Assembly (NCBI RefSeq): GCF_001644225.1
Contig: NZ_LSTV01000001.1
Location: 620,001 to 684,000, forward strand
Direction of reading: 5' to 3'
DNA from: Microbacterium oleivorans
GTDB lineage: Bacteria; Actinomycetota; Actinomycetes; Actinomycetales; Microbacteriaceae
DNA: 64,000 nucleotides
Both the position numbers and the translations under genes were made by a program. Shown here in pieces: positions 46,170 through 54,446 of the stretch (position 1 is the stretch's first letter; every line of letters starts with the position of its first letter). Under the pieces are notes generated by a model. It was not told where the DNA came from, ran no database searches, and saw only the letters and a program-made list of their open reading frames with translations.

Positions 46170-47090
46170 ATGACCGTGCTCGAGGAGCACTTTCGTTCCG
46201 CGGACCTCGGTGAGGCCGAGGCCTACATCCGCCGCAGCTACGGGAACGTCCAGCTCGACGCCGACGACCTCGTGTTCGAGGAATCGAGCACCGGCGATGA
46301 GCGATTCGGCCTCCGTCGGCTGCAGGTGGAGGGTGGCTACAGCGCATCGTGCGAGCTCGAGGCCGTCATCGTCGTGCAGAGTGACGACCGCTACGAATGG
46401 GAGGTCGACGGCGTCCGAGGCACCGCCGAGGCTCCCGTGCTGTTCCAGCCGGGGACACTGGATTGCCGGCTCCAGGACGCCCGGGTCCGTGTCGTCGCGC
46501 TCCCCGTCGAGGTCCTGACGGACGTTGCGCGGACGGTGTACAACGACGACACCCTGACGCTGCGATTCGGCGGTACCGCCCCGTCCACTCCGGCGCTCTC
46601 CCGGGCGTGGCGCTCCGCCGCAGCGCTGGCGTTCGACACCGAGTCCCTCCTCGGCAACGACCTCGTCCGCGCGTCCGTCTTCCGCTCGCTCGCGGTCACC
46701 ACCCTCGAAACGTTCGCCGCCGTCGAGGATGCCCGCGTCCGGCGCGAGACGATCGCGCAGCAGCAGGCCGCCTACCGGACGGCAGTGGCCTTCCTCGAGG
46801 ACCACGCCTCGCTGCCGATCACGATCGATGACGCCGCCGCTGCGGCGGGTGTCGGCTCGGCGGCGCTGGACCGCGCGTTCCGCACCCACTCCGTTCCGGG
46901 ACGCACCCCCGCTGAGCACCTGACGGCGGTCCGGCTGGATGCCGCGCACGCCGACATTCTGCGCGCCCCCGTCGACGGGACGGTGACCGTGGCCGAGATC
47001 GCCTCACGCTGGGGGTTCACCGAGACGGGGCTCACCCGTGACCACCTGCGGAGCTACGGGACGACGCCCCACGAGCTCCTCGGGCTCTGA
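46170..47090 (+). CDS. AraC-type transcriptional regulator (divergent)
   Basis: A 306-residue protein with an N-terminal 180-residue sensor-like domain (CELEAVIVVQSDDRYEWEVDG, EAPVLFQPGTLDCRLQDARVRVVALPVE) and a C-terminal helix-turn-helix region. HTH 1 is ITIDDAAAAAGVGSAALDRAFR and HTH 2 is VTVAEIASRWGFTETGLTRDHLRSYGTTPHELL; compared with the usual SxFxRxFKxxxGxxP, the second motif is degenerate but recognisable. The ATG has GAGGAG 4 nt upstream. It is divergent from the DUF7882-AraC pair. Confidence 0.85.
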   Translation: MTVLEEHFRSADLGEAEAYIRRSYGNVQLDADDLVFEESSTGDERFGLRRLQVEGGYSASCELEAVIVVQSDDRYEWEVDGVRGTAEAPVLFQPGTLDCRLQDARVRVVALPVEVLTDVARTVYNDDTLTLRFGGTAPSTPALSRAWRSAAALAFDTESLLGNDLVRASVFRSLAVTTLETFAAVEDARVRRETIAQQQAAYRTAVAFLEDHASLPITIDDAAAAAGVGSAALDRAFRTHSVPGRTPAEHLTAVRLDAAHADILRAPVDGTVTVAEIASRWGFTETGLTRDHLRSYGTTPHELLGL

Positions 47091-47100
47091 CGCGCGCGGG

Positions 47101-47271
47101 TCAGTCCTCGTCGGCCTCGGGTTGACCCGGTCCGGGCCCGGGGCGGGCTATCGCGTCGTCGGCGATGTCGATGCGCGTCACCCCGTCGTGCTCGCTCACC
47201 CGGACGTCGTACTCGGCACTCGGCGCGCCACGGTCCTCGGGCTTGTCGACTCCTGCGGTGTCGTTGGTCAT
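47101..47271 (-). CDS. Small acidic protein of unknown function
   Basis: A 56-residue protein (MTNDTAGVDKPEDRG to the C-terminal PGQPEADED), rich in Asp/Glu/Pro, with the central segment YDVRVSEHDGVTRIDIADDAI that could form two strands. AGAGGA lies 6 nt before the ATG. No family is recognised. It is divergent from the CopC-like gene. Confidence 0.55.
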   Translation of the reverse strand: MTNDTAGVDKPEDRGAPSAEYDVRVSEHDGVTRIDIADDAIARPGPGPGQPEADED

Positions 47272-47409
47272 CGCCGGTCCTCTCGTCGTGTCGTCCGTGA
47301 ACGCTACCCCGCAGCCCCTCGCGTCGTGCCCGCCTTGCGCCGGACGGGGGCGGTCGCTAGCGCCGGTCGCACAGACCTCCCGCACAGCCGGACGCGGGAG
47401 AATCGAGGC

Positions 47410-47961
47410 ATGCGCGTCCTCTCGTCCCTCCCCGCCTCCGTCCGCGCCGTTCTCGCCGGCATCGTCGTCGCTCTGGCGGCGGTCCTGACCGTCGCGAACC
47501 CCGCCGCAGCGCACGACGAGCTCGTCGGGAGCTCCCCGGGCGCCGGCGCCGACCTGGCCGAGGCGCCCGCGGAGATCGCCCTCACGTACTCGGCTGCCAT
47601 CATGACCGAGGGGGCGACGGTCGCCGTCTTCGACGCGGCGGGGCGCGACTGGGCGCAGGGCGATCCGACCATCGACACCAACACCCTCACGATGGCGCTC
47701 GACGGGGAGCTGCCGGCCGCCGGCTACGTCGTCGAGTGGCGCGTCGTCTCCAGCGACGGGCACCCCATCAGCGGGACCATCCCGTTCACGGTCGGCGGCG
47801 GCGCCCCCATCACCTCCGACGACGTCGCCGGTGAGGCCCTCCCGGGCGACGACGGTGCGCTGCTTCCGGTCGTCGTGGGCTCGGTGATCGCGGTCGCCGT
47901 GATCGCCGTCGTCGTCGGCATCGTCCTCTCCCGTCGCCGGACCCGGTCGGACGAGAGCTGA
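47410..47961 (+). CDS. CopC-domain copper-binding-type secreted protein
   Basis: A 183-residue protein with a signal peptide (about 1-34, cleavage after PAAA) so that His 35 (HDELVGSSPGAGADL) becomes the N-terminus, as expected for the CopC copper site. The Ig-like CopC fold runs about 35-133 with WRVVSSDGHPISGTIPFTV, where the second conserved His sits. A C-terminal helix (about 152-174) anchors it. No CopD domain is fused or adjacent, so the role in copper uptake or handling is inferred only from the domain. Confidence 0.9.
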   Translation: MRVLSSLPASVRAVLAGIVVALAAVLTVANPAAAHDELVGSSPGAGADLAEAPAEIALTYSAAIMTEGATVAVFDAAGRDWAQGDPTIDTNTLTMALDGELPAAGYVVEWRVVSSDGHPISGTIPFTVGGGAPITSDDVAGEALPGDDGALLPVVVGSVIAVAVIAVVVGIVLSRRRTRSDES

Positions 47962-47966
47962 GACGA

Positions 47967-48007
47967 CGGATGCCGCACCCCGCGCGCCTGCGGGGGTGCG
48001 GCATCCG
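47967..48007. terminator. Bidirectional terminator after the CopC-like gene
   Basis: CGGATGCCGCACCCC (47967-47981) pairs perfectly with GGGGTGCGGCATCCG (47993-48007) around an 11-nt loop. Each arm contains one copy of the 7-mer GGATGCC/GGCATCC that recurs throughout the window. Confidence 0.85.
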
Positions 48008-48012
48008 GTGGG

Positions 48013-48573
48013 TCAGACGGTCTGCGCCGCGTGACGTCCTTCGGCGATCTCCTCGACGAGCTTGGCGTCGAACGCCGGCAGGTCGTCGGGGGTGCGGCTC
48101 GACACGAGGCCGGCGTCGACGACCACCTCCTCGTCCTGCCACGTCGCCCCGGCATTGACGAGGTCGGTGCGCAGGCTCGGGTAGCTCGTCAGGGTGCGCC
48201 CGCCCAGGACGTCGGCCTCCACGAGCAGCCAGGCCGCGTGGCAGATCGCGCCGACCGGCTTGTGCTGCGCGAAGAAGTCGCGCGCGAGGCGGACGGCGGC
48301 CTTGTCCAGGCGCAGGTCGTCCGCGTTCACGACACCGCCCGGGAGGACGAGGGCGTCGAAGTCCGCGGCCTCCGCCTCCTCGGTCGTCACATCGACCCGC
48401 TGCTCGTGCCCGTTCTTGCCGGTGATGCTGCCGGCGTCGGGGGAGACGAGCACGGCGGTGGCGCCGGCATCCGTCACCGCCTGCCAGGGCGAGGTCAGTT
48501 CGCTGTCTTCGAATCCGTCGGTCGCGACGAACGCGACACGCTTTCCGCTGAGGGTTCCGTCGGTGCTGCTCAT
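48013..48573 (-). CDS. DJ-1/PfpI-family protein (type 1 glutamine amidotransferase-like)
   Basis: A 186-residue protein of the PfpI/YhbO group (protein deglycase or general stress annotation). The nucleophile elbow is GAICHAAWLL with Cys 111 and His 112, and the conserved Glu 22 is in TDGFEDSEL. LVLPGGVVNADDLR forms the loop near the active site. ATG 48573 is chosen; GTG 48582 is in frame. Substrate uncertain; chaperone, deglycase or protease-like roles have been proposed for the family. Confidence 0.92.
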   Translation of the reverse strand: MSSTDGTLSGKRVAFVATDGFEDSELTSPWQAVTDAGATAVLVSPDAGSITGKNGHEQRVDVTTEEAEAADFDALVLPGGVVNADDLRLDKAAVRLARDFFAQHKPVGAICHAAWLLVEADVLGGRTLTSYPSLRTDLVNAGATWQDEEVVVDAGLVSSRTPDDLPAFDAKLVEEIAEGRHAAQTV

Positions 48574-48646
48574 GGCCCGCACGTTACGCCGCGGCCCGCG
48601 CCGGTGGCGGGCCCTTGACGGCGGCCCTGCCCGCGTTTAAGCGGCG

Positions 48647-48652
48647 TAGGCT
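48647..48652 (+). promoter_or_regulatory. -10 box of the 45-residue Cys-rich peptide gene (leaderless type)
   Basis: TAGGCT followed by 7 nt (GATCGAC) and the ATG at 48660. There is no Shine-Dalgarno sequence. Confidence 0.5.
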
Positions 48653-48659
48653 GATCGAC

Positions 48660-48797
48660 ATGGCGACTTCGAACCTGCCGACCCCGAACCTGCAGCCCGT
48701 CCCCACGACGACCGATGCCGCGGACGAGAAGCCGTCGCTCCAGATCCTCGATCAGGGCGCCGGGTGCTGCGGCGGCGGCAGCTGCAGCATCGACTGA
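48660..48797 (+). CDS. Short peptide with C-terminal CCGGGSC motif
   Basis: A 45-residue product: a Pro/Thr-rich N-terminal part (MATSNLPTPNLQPVPTTT), an acidic middle (DAADEKPSLQILDQ) and the end GAGCCGGGSCSID. Three cysteines in CC-x4-C could bind a metal or be the target of peptide modification, but no modification enzyme is adjacent. It has a leaderless-type promoter and a following hairpin, so it appears to be an independent unit. I do not recognise a named family. Confidence 0.7.
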   Translation: MATSNLPTPNLQPVPTTTDAADEKPSLQILDQGAGCCGGGSCSID

Positions 48798-48802
48798 CGG
48801 CT

Positions 48803-48833
48803 CCCCGCCCGGCGGCGTCAAGGCGCGGCGGGG
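48803..48833. terminator. Hairpin between the Cys-rich peptide gene and the DHA2 transporter gene
   Basis: CCCCGCC (48803-48809) and GGCGGGG (48827-48833) form a 7-bp stem between convergent genes; the 17-nt loop is GC-rich. Confidence 0.5.
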
Positions 48834-48834
48834 A

Positions 48835-50310
48835 TCAGTGCGCCGCGGCCGGGAGATCGACCTCGCCCTCGGCGGGCTTGCGGACGAACAGGGCGAGGGC
48901 GACCGCCGCCGTGGCGACGATCGCACCGACGAGGAACGCGGCGTGGATGCCGTCGGCCTTGGCGATGACCTCGTCGCTGCCGTCGGCGATGGCACCGGCC
49001 GTGACCACGGTCATGATCGCGACGAACACGGCGGTGCCGGCGGCGCCGGCGACCTGCTGAAGCGTGCCCACCGTCGCCGAACCGTAGGGGTAGAACCGGC
49101 GGGGGAGCGAGCCGAGCGCGGACGTCATGAGCGGGGTGAACGTGAGTCCGAGCCCCAGGCTCAGCGTGAGGTGCACCGCGATGACGAAGGCGACACCGGT
49201 GTCCGGACCGAAGAACGTCATGCCCCACAGGGCCGCGGCGGCCAGCAGCATCCCCGGGATCACGAGGGGGGTCGGTCCGAAGCGGTCGAACGCGTTGCCG
49301 ACGAACGGCGCCATCGCGCCCATGAGGATGCCGCCGGGGAGCAGCACGAGCCCCACCCCGAGCACGTCCAGGCCGAGGACCTGCTGGAGGTAGATGGGGA
49401 GCAGGATGATCGAGCCGAACAGCGCCATGAACACGATGACGACGAGCACGATCGCGAGCGAGAAGGCCGGCGTCTGGAACGTCCGGAGATCGAGGAGGGC
49501 GCTGTCGGTCTTCTGCAGGTGGAGCTGGCGCAGGACGAAGAGGACGAGGGATGCGGCGCCGACGGCGAGCGGGATCCAGACGGGCACGGGGGTGTGACCG
49601 GATGCCGATTCGCCGATCGCGCTGAAGCCGTAGATCAGCCCGCCGAACCCGAAGGCCGACAGGGGCACCGAGAGCAGATCGAAGCGCGCATCGGGTCGCG
49701 TGGTGGTGACGTTCTTGACCCACACCGCTCCGAGTCCCAGGGCGATGAGGGCGATCGGCAGCATGACCCAGAAGATCGCGTGCCAGGTCAGCGTCGACAG
49801 GATCAGTCCGGAGACGGTCGGGCCGATCGCCGGCGCGACCGCGATGACGACGGAGATGAGGCCCATCATCCGTCCGCGGTGCGACGGCGGGACGATGTTG
49901 AGGACCGTCGTGAACAGGAGCGGCAGCATGATCGCGGTGCCGCTGGCCTGCACGATGCGGCCCACGAGAAGGAAGCCGAAACCGGGGGCGAGGGCGGCGA
50001 TGAGCGTGCCGGCGGCGAACAGGCTCATCGCGGCGAAGAAGACGGAGCGCAGCGGGAAGCGCTCCAGCAGGAAGCCGGTCAACGGGATGACGACAGCCAT
50101 CGTCAACAGGAAGCCGGTGGTCAGCCACTGACCCGTGGCGACGGTGATGCCCAGGTCCGCAACGATGTCGGTCAGTGCGACCGACATGGTCGTCTCGTTC
50201 AGGATGACGACGAATGCGGCGACGACGAGCAGTGCGATGACCGGACCGGTTCGGGCGGGTCGCGAATCGGTCGGGACGACGGGAGTGGAAGCGGTGTCCG
50301 AAAGGGGCAC
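48835..50310 (-). CDS. MFS multidrug exporter, DHA2 (EmrB/QacA) family
   Basis: A 491-residue transporter with about 14 hydrophobic segments, as in DHA2 members. Motif C is in TVSGLILSTLTWHAIFWV, the first helix has FVVILNETTMSVAL (the LDxTIVNVAL-type motif D1), and the cytoplasmic loop LVGRIVQASGTAIMLPL with SHRGRMMG gives motif A. It is expected to export hydrophobic drugs using the proton gradient. GAAGGATC lies upstream of the GTG. No linked repressor is obvious. Confidence 0.92.
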   Translation of the reverse strand: MPLSDTASTPVVPTDSRPARTGPVIALLVVAAFVVILNETTMSVALTDIVADLGITVATGQWLTTGFLLTMAVVIPLTGFLLERFPLRSVFFAAMSLFAAGTLIAALAPGFGFLLVGRIVQASGTAIMLPLLFTTVLNIVPPSHRGRMMGLISVVIAVAPAIGPTVSGLILSTLTWHAIFWVMLPIALIALGLGAVWVKNVTTTRPDARFDLLSVPLSAFGFGGLIYGFSAIGESASGHTPVPVWIPLAVGAASLVLFVLRQLHLQKTDSALLDLRTFQTPAFSLAIVLVVIVFMALFGSIILLPIYLQQVLGLDVLGVGLVLLPGGILMGAMAPFVGNAFDRFGPTPLVIPGMLLAAAALWGMTFFGPDTGVAFVIAVHLTLSLGLGLTFTPLMTSALGSLPRRFYPYGSATVGTLQQVAGAAGTAVFVAIMTVVTAGAIADGSDEVIAKADGIHAAFLVGAIVATAAVALALFVRKPAEGEVDLPAAAH

Positions 50311-50428
50311 GAGGATCCTTCGAGTGGGCGGGATGCGGCGGAGGTGCCGGGCCCGGGCGAGCCGTTCAGCTTAACGGATGCTGTGAGCCGGGCATTCCCG
50401 CGCCGGCGCCGCGACCCCGGCGCGGGGT

Positions 50429-50434
50429 TATGGT
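50429..50434 (+). promoter_or_regulatory. -10 box of the ABC exporter gene (leaderless type)
   Basis: TATGGT, then GACGGG (6 nt), then ATG at 50441. Confidence 0.5.
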
Positions 50435-50440
50435 GACGGG

Positions 50441-52324
50441 ATGAGCATGGGCGGACCCGGAGGCGGGCGGGGCGGGTTCCGCGCGGTCGACGAGGAGGCC
50501 CAGCGCCGCCGCAACGCGTCGGCTCCCGAGGTCCCCGACCTCGGCCGCCGCGTCGCCGCGCTGTTCCGGCCGTACCGCCGCCGGCTCGCGGTGACGGCCG
50601 TCCTCGTCGTCGCGGGTGCGGCGGTGGGCGTCATCCCGCCTCTACTCGTGCAGCGGATCTTCGACGATGCGCTCTTCCCCGTCGACGGTTCGTCGCCGAG
50701 GCTCGGCCTGCTCGGTGTCCTCGTCCTCTCGATGATCGCGCTGTTCGTGCTCGGCGCGGGCCTCGGCATCGCGCAGACCTGGCTCACCTCGACCGTCGGC
50801 AACCGGGTCACGGGCGATCTGCGGGTGCGGATGTTCGAGCACCTGCAGGCGATGGACCTCGGCTTCTTCACCCGCACGAAGACGGGCGTCATCCAGTCGC
50901 GGCTGCAGAACGACGTCGGCGGCGTCTCGGGCGTGCTCACCAACACGGTGACGAGCATCCTCGGCAACACGGTCACGGTGATCTCGGCGCTCGTCGCGAT
51001 GGTGCTGATCGACTGGCGGTTGACGATCATCGCCGTCGTGATGATGCCGATCCTCGTGCTGGTCCAGCGCCGGGTGGGCCAGGTGCGGGCGCGCATCGCG
51101 GGGCAGACGCAGGAGTCCCTCTCCGAGCTCAGCGCGATTACGCAGGAGACCCTGAGCGTCTCCGGCATCCTGCTGTCGAAGTCGTTCAACCGCCAGCGCG
51201 CGGAGTCCGAACGGTACGCCGCCGAGAACCGCACGCAGATCGGCCTGCAGGTGCGGCAGGCGATGAGCGGTCAGGGCTTCTTCGCCGTCGTGCAGATCAT
51301 CATGTCCTCGGTGCCTGCCGTCATCTACCTCGTCGCGGGCTTCTTCATCTCGGGCGACGGCCCCGCGATCACGGCCGGTGCGGTCGTGGCCTTCACGACG
51401 GTGCAGGCGCGTCTGCTGATGCCGCTCATGGGCCTCATGCGCGTGGCGCTGGACGTCCAGACCTCGCGCGCCCTGTTCGCCCGCATCTTCGAGTACCTCG
51501 ACCTGCGCCCCGCGATCACGGACCGCCCCGACGCGATCGACGTGACGGCGGCGCCGGGTCCGCTCGGACGGATCGAGTTCCGCGACGTGTCCTTCCGATA
51601 CCCGGATGCCGGTCCGCAGAGCCCCGCGACGCTCGACGGCGTGTCCTTCGTCGCCGAGCCGGGCCAGCACGTCGCGTTCGTGGGACCGTCGGGGGCCGGC
51701 AAGACGACGATCCTCTACCTCGCCCCGCGTCTGTACGAACCGGCGGCGGGCACGGTGCTGTTCGCCGGTGCCGACGTCCGCACCCTCGCGCACGCCTCGA
51801 TCATCGACCGGATCGGGATCGTGTCGCAGGAGACGTATCTCTTCCACGCCTCGATCCGCGACAACCTGCGCTACGCCCGGCCGGAGGCGACGGATGCCGA
51901 GATCGAGGCCGCGTGCGTCGCCGCCAACATCCATCACGTCATCGCGGGTTTCGAAGACGGGTACGACACGATCGTCGGCGAGCGCGGGTACCGGCTCTCG
52001 GGCGGGGAGAAGCAGCGGATCGCCATCGCGCGCGTGCTGCTCAAGGACCCGCCCGTGCTGCTCCTCGACGAGGCGACCTCGGCGCTCGACACGGTCTCGG
52101 AACGCGTCGTGCAGGAGGCGATCGACGAGGCGGCGCGGGGGCGCACCACCCTGTCGATCGCGCACCGGCTCTCGACGGTCGTCGCCGCGGACGTCATCCA
52201 CGTCGTGAGCGGCGGGCGCATCGTCGAGTCCGGCACGCACGCCGAGCTCCTCGCTCTCGGCGGTCTCTACGCGGAGCTCGCCGCTCAGCAGATCGCAGCG
52301 GGTCGCATCGAGGGCGCGGTCTGA
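50441..52324 (+). CDS. ABC exporter, fused permease and ATPase (half-transporter)
   Basis: A 627-residue type I ABC exporter. The transmembrane domain (about 40-345) has six helices; the ATPase domain (about 365-620) has Walker A GPSGAGKTT (near 415), a Q-loop in VSQETYLF, signature LSGGEKQR (near 518), Walker B VLLLDEATSALD (near 541) and H-loop SIAHRLST. It would work as a homodimer or with an unlinked partner. Lipid or drug export is likely; the substrate is unknown. The start has a leaderless-type promoter. Confidence 0.94.
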   Translation: MSMGGPGGGRGGFRAVDEEAQRRRNASAPEVPDLGRRVAALFRPYRRRLAVTAVLVVAGAAVGVIPPLLVQRIFDDALFPVDGSSPRLGLLGVLVLSMIALFVLGAGLGIAQTWLTSTVGNRVTGDLRVRMFEHLQAMDLGFFTRTKTGVIQSRLQNDVGGVSGVLTNTVTSILGNTVTVISALVAMVLIDWRLTIIAVVMMPILVLVQRRVGQVRARIAGQTQESLSELSAITQETLSVSGILLSKSFNRQRAESERYAAENRTQIGLQVRQAMSGQGFFAVVQIIMSSVPAVIYLVAGFFISGDGPAITAGAVVAFTTVQARLLMPLMGLMRVALDVQTSRALFARIFEYLDLRPAITDRPDAIDVTAAPGPLGRIEFRDVSFRYPDAGPQSPATLDGVSFVAEPGQHVAFVGPSGAGKTTILYLAPRLYEPAAGTVLFAGADVRTLAHASIIDRIGIVSQETYLFHASIRDNLRYARPEATDAEIEAACVAANIHHVIAGFEDGYDTIVGERGYRLSGGEKQRIAIARVLLKDPPVLLLDEATSALDTVSERVVQEAIDEAARGRTTLSIAHRLSTVVAADVIHVVSGGRIVESGTHAELLALGGLYAELAAQQIAAGRIEGAV

Positions 52325-52343
52325 TCCGCACCGCGCCCGCGCG

Positions 52344-53306
52344 TCACCAGGCGAGGGCGGCGGCCCGGAGCGCCGCGGAGTCCTCGTCGAGAGGGATGCC
52401 GTCGCGCTCGGCGCGCTCGGTGAGTCCACGGGTGAACGCGCCGAGGAATTTCCGGTAGGCGTCGTCGGGGTGGTGTTCGGCGACCCGCACGAGGGCGGGG
52501 ACGTCCATTCCGAGGATGAGGCGCACCCGCGAACGCGCGGCGGCGGTGCGTCCGGCGGCGTCGAGGACCGCGAGGCCGCCGCTCATCCCGTCGAGGTAGT
52601 CCTGCAGGACGGGGACCGCGTGACGGCGCTGCGTGATGGAGGTGCCGTCGGCGCGCTCGCGCCAGTGGACGACGACGTCGGGGACCACGTCGATGCCGCG
52701 GGCCGCTGTGTAGAGCTGCTGCGCGACGACCTGGTCCTCGTAGGCCTTCTCCTCCGTGAACCGCAGGCCCTCGCGGCGCCAGAGGTCCAGGCGGCTCACC
52801 TTCGACCACGCGACGATGTTGCCCGAGACGTCGGGGTGTTCGCCCAGGCTCGTGCCGCGTCGGGCGGGGGAGGTCGAGGCGGCGACCCACGGCTGCACGA
52901 CCCCGGGGGCGTAGTGACCCGCGGCATCCGCTCGCAGTCGGACGTACGCGCCGACGGCGACCTCGCTGCCGGAGGCCTCGAGGCTCCCCACGAGGATCTC
53001 GAGCGCGCGAGGGGTCATGACGTCGTCGGCGTCGAAGAAGCCGACGAGCGGGGTGTCGACGAGCTCGAGCGCCTCGTTGCGCGATGCGCCGAGGCCGCGG
53101 GCGACCTCGTGGCGCACGAGGCGGAAGCGGGGATCCGCCGCCGCGGTGGCGGCGAAGGCCTCGGCCGTCCGGTCCCGCGAGGCGTCGTCGACGAGGATCG
53201 CGCGGAAGTCGCTGCGGGTCTGGGCGCGGAGGGAGGCGAGGGCCTCGTCCACGAAGGCGCCGACATCGCGGCCGGGCACGATGACGGTGACGGTCGGGGA
53301 GCTCAT
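52344..53306 (-). CDS. Family 2 glycosyltransferase
   Basis: A 320-residue GT-A fold enzyme. The N-terminus VTVIVPGRDVGAFVDEALASLRAQT, DFRAILVDDASRDRTAEA and the DxD metal site GFFDADDVMTPRALEILV are all standard. The acidic acceptor-side residue is in FTEEKAYEDQVVAQQLY. Donor and acceptor are unknown. The start overlaps the cysteine desulfurase stop (TGATG), so it is translationally coupled to the NAD operon; a TACGAT box also lies 7 nt upstream, so it may have its own promoter. Confidence 0.92.
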   Translation of the reverse strand: MSSPTVTVIVPGRDVGAFVDEALASLRAQTRSDFRAILVDDASRDRTAEAFAATAAADPRFRLVRHEVARGLGASRNEALELVDTPLVGFFDADDVMTPRALEILVGSLEASGSEVAVGAYVRLRADAAGHYAPGVVQPWVAASTSPARRGTSLGEHPDVSGNIVAWSKVSRLDLWRREGLRFTEEKAYEDQVVAQQLYTAARGIDVVPDVVVHWRERADGTSITQRRHAVPVLQDYLDGMSGGLAVLDAAGRTAAARSRVRLILGMDVPALVRVAEHHPDDAYRKFLGAFTRGLTERAERDGIPLDEDSAALRAAALAW

Positions 53307-54445
53307 CACCGCGATCGTACCGCCGCGACGGAGGCCGCGACCGCGTCGGCGATCCGGGTCGGGTCGCCCGCGGCATGGTGGCCGAAACTGAACCGCACGG
53401 ACGTCTGCGCGACCTCGGGGGCGATCCCGAGCGCGACGAGGACGTGCGACGGTTCGTCGCTGCCCGCCGCGCAGGCCGAACCGCTCGAGGAGACCACCCC
53501 GCGGCGTTCGAGTTCGAGGAGCACGGCCTCGCCGCTCACCCCCGCGAACGTGAAGCTCGCGGTGCCGGGGAGGCGACGGGTCGGATGCCCCGTGGGGACC
53601 GCTTCGGGGACGAGCGTCTGCACGCGGGCGACGAAGGCGTCCCGGAGGGCGCCGACCCGGGCGGACGCGGCGTCGCGCTCCCGTTCGGCGAGTTCGAGCG
53701 CGAGGGCGAATCCGACCGCGCCGGCGATGTTCTGCGTGCCGCTGCGCCGATCGCGCTCCTGACCGCCGCCGTGGAGGACGGGCTCCAGGGGGACGCGACC
53801 GCGGATCGCCAAGACGCCGATCCCCTGGGGCGCGCCGATCTTGTGGCCCGCGAGCGACAGGGCGTCGGCGCCGGTCCCCGACAGCGGGAGCCATCCCGCC
53901 GCCTGCACCGCGTCGAGGTGGAGGGGGATGCGGCTGCCCGCAGTGACGGCGGCGAGGGCCGCGGCATCCTGCACCGTGCCGATCTCGTTGTTGGCGTACC
54001 CCACCGACACGAGGACCGTGTCGTCCTGGAGCGCGCCGGCGAGGACCGCGGGGTCCAGCACACCGTGGGGGTCCACCGGGAGGCGGGTCGCCCGTACGCC
54101 GTGGACGCGTTCGAGGTGGTCGACCGAGGCGAGGACGGACTCGTGCTCGATCGCGGTGGTGACGACGTGGCCGGGGCGTCCGTGACGCAGGAGGGCGGCG
54201 ACGGCGACCCCCTTGATCGCGAGGTTGTTCGCCTCCGTCGCCCCGGACGTGAAGACCACGTCCCCCGGGCGCATGCCGAGCACCGCGGCCACCCGCCGCC
54301 GCGCGTCCTCCAGCGCACCCGCGACGTCCTCCCCGACGGTGTGGTGGCTCGACGGGTTGCCGAACCGGTCGCCCAGGAACGGCAGCATCGCCTCGCGCAC
54401 CTCGGCGCGCACCGGGCCGGAGGCGGCGTGGTCGAGGTAGAGCAC
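53306..54445 (-). CDS. NifS/IscS-like cysteine desulfurase of the NAD operon
   Basis: A 379-residue PLP enzyme releasing sulfur from cysteine as a persulfide. Motifs are YLDHAASGPV at the start, TSGATEANNLAIKG, the PLP lysine in LSLAGHKIGAPQGIG and the catalytic cysteine loop SSSGSACAAGSDEPSHVL. It directly follows nadC (GTG one base after the nadC stop). By analogy with bacilli, where a NifS-type enzyme is linked to nad genes, it likely serves NadA 4Fe-4S assembly; this is inference from context. Confidence 0.93.
   Translation of the reverse strand: MLYLDHAASGPVRAEVREAMLPFLGDRFGNPSSHHTVGEDVAGALEDARRRVAAVLGMRPGDVVFTSGATEANNLAIKGVAVAALLRHGRPGHVVTTAIEHESVLASVDHLERVHGVRATRLPVDPHGVLDPAVLAGALQDDTVLVSVGYANNEIGTVQDAAALAAVTAGSRIPLHLDAVQAAGWLPLSGTGADALSLAGHKIGAPQGIGVLAIRGRVPLEPVLHGGGQERDRRSGTQNIAGAVGFALALELAERERDAASARVGALRDAFVARVQTLVPEAVPTGHPTRRLPGTASFTFAGVSGEAVLLELERRGVVSSSGSACAAGSDEPSHVLVALGIAPEVAQTSVRFSFGHHAAGDPTRIADAVAASVAAVRSR
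53314..53319 (-). promoter_or_regulatory. Possible -10 box ahead of the glycosyltransferase gene
   Basis: Minus-strand TACGAT, 7 nt, then ATG at 53306; it lies within the 3' end of the desulfurase gene. Confidence 0.3.
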
Positions 54446-54446
54446 G

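Noticed and set aside
44731..47090. Possible genomic island or mobile element
   Set aside because: The block looks accessory by content, but there is no integrase, transposase, tRNA attachment site, flanking repeat or visible base-composition shift.
48715..50436. 573-residue open frame antisense to the DHA2 exporter
   Set aside because: Highly charged Asp/Glu/Arg repeats typical of an antisense frame in GC-rich DNA; the exporter frame is clearly real.
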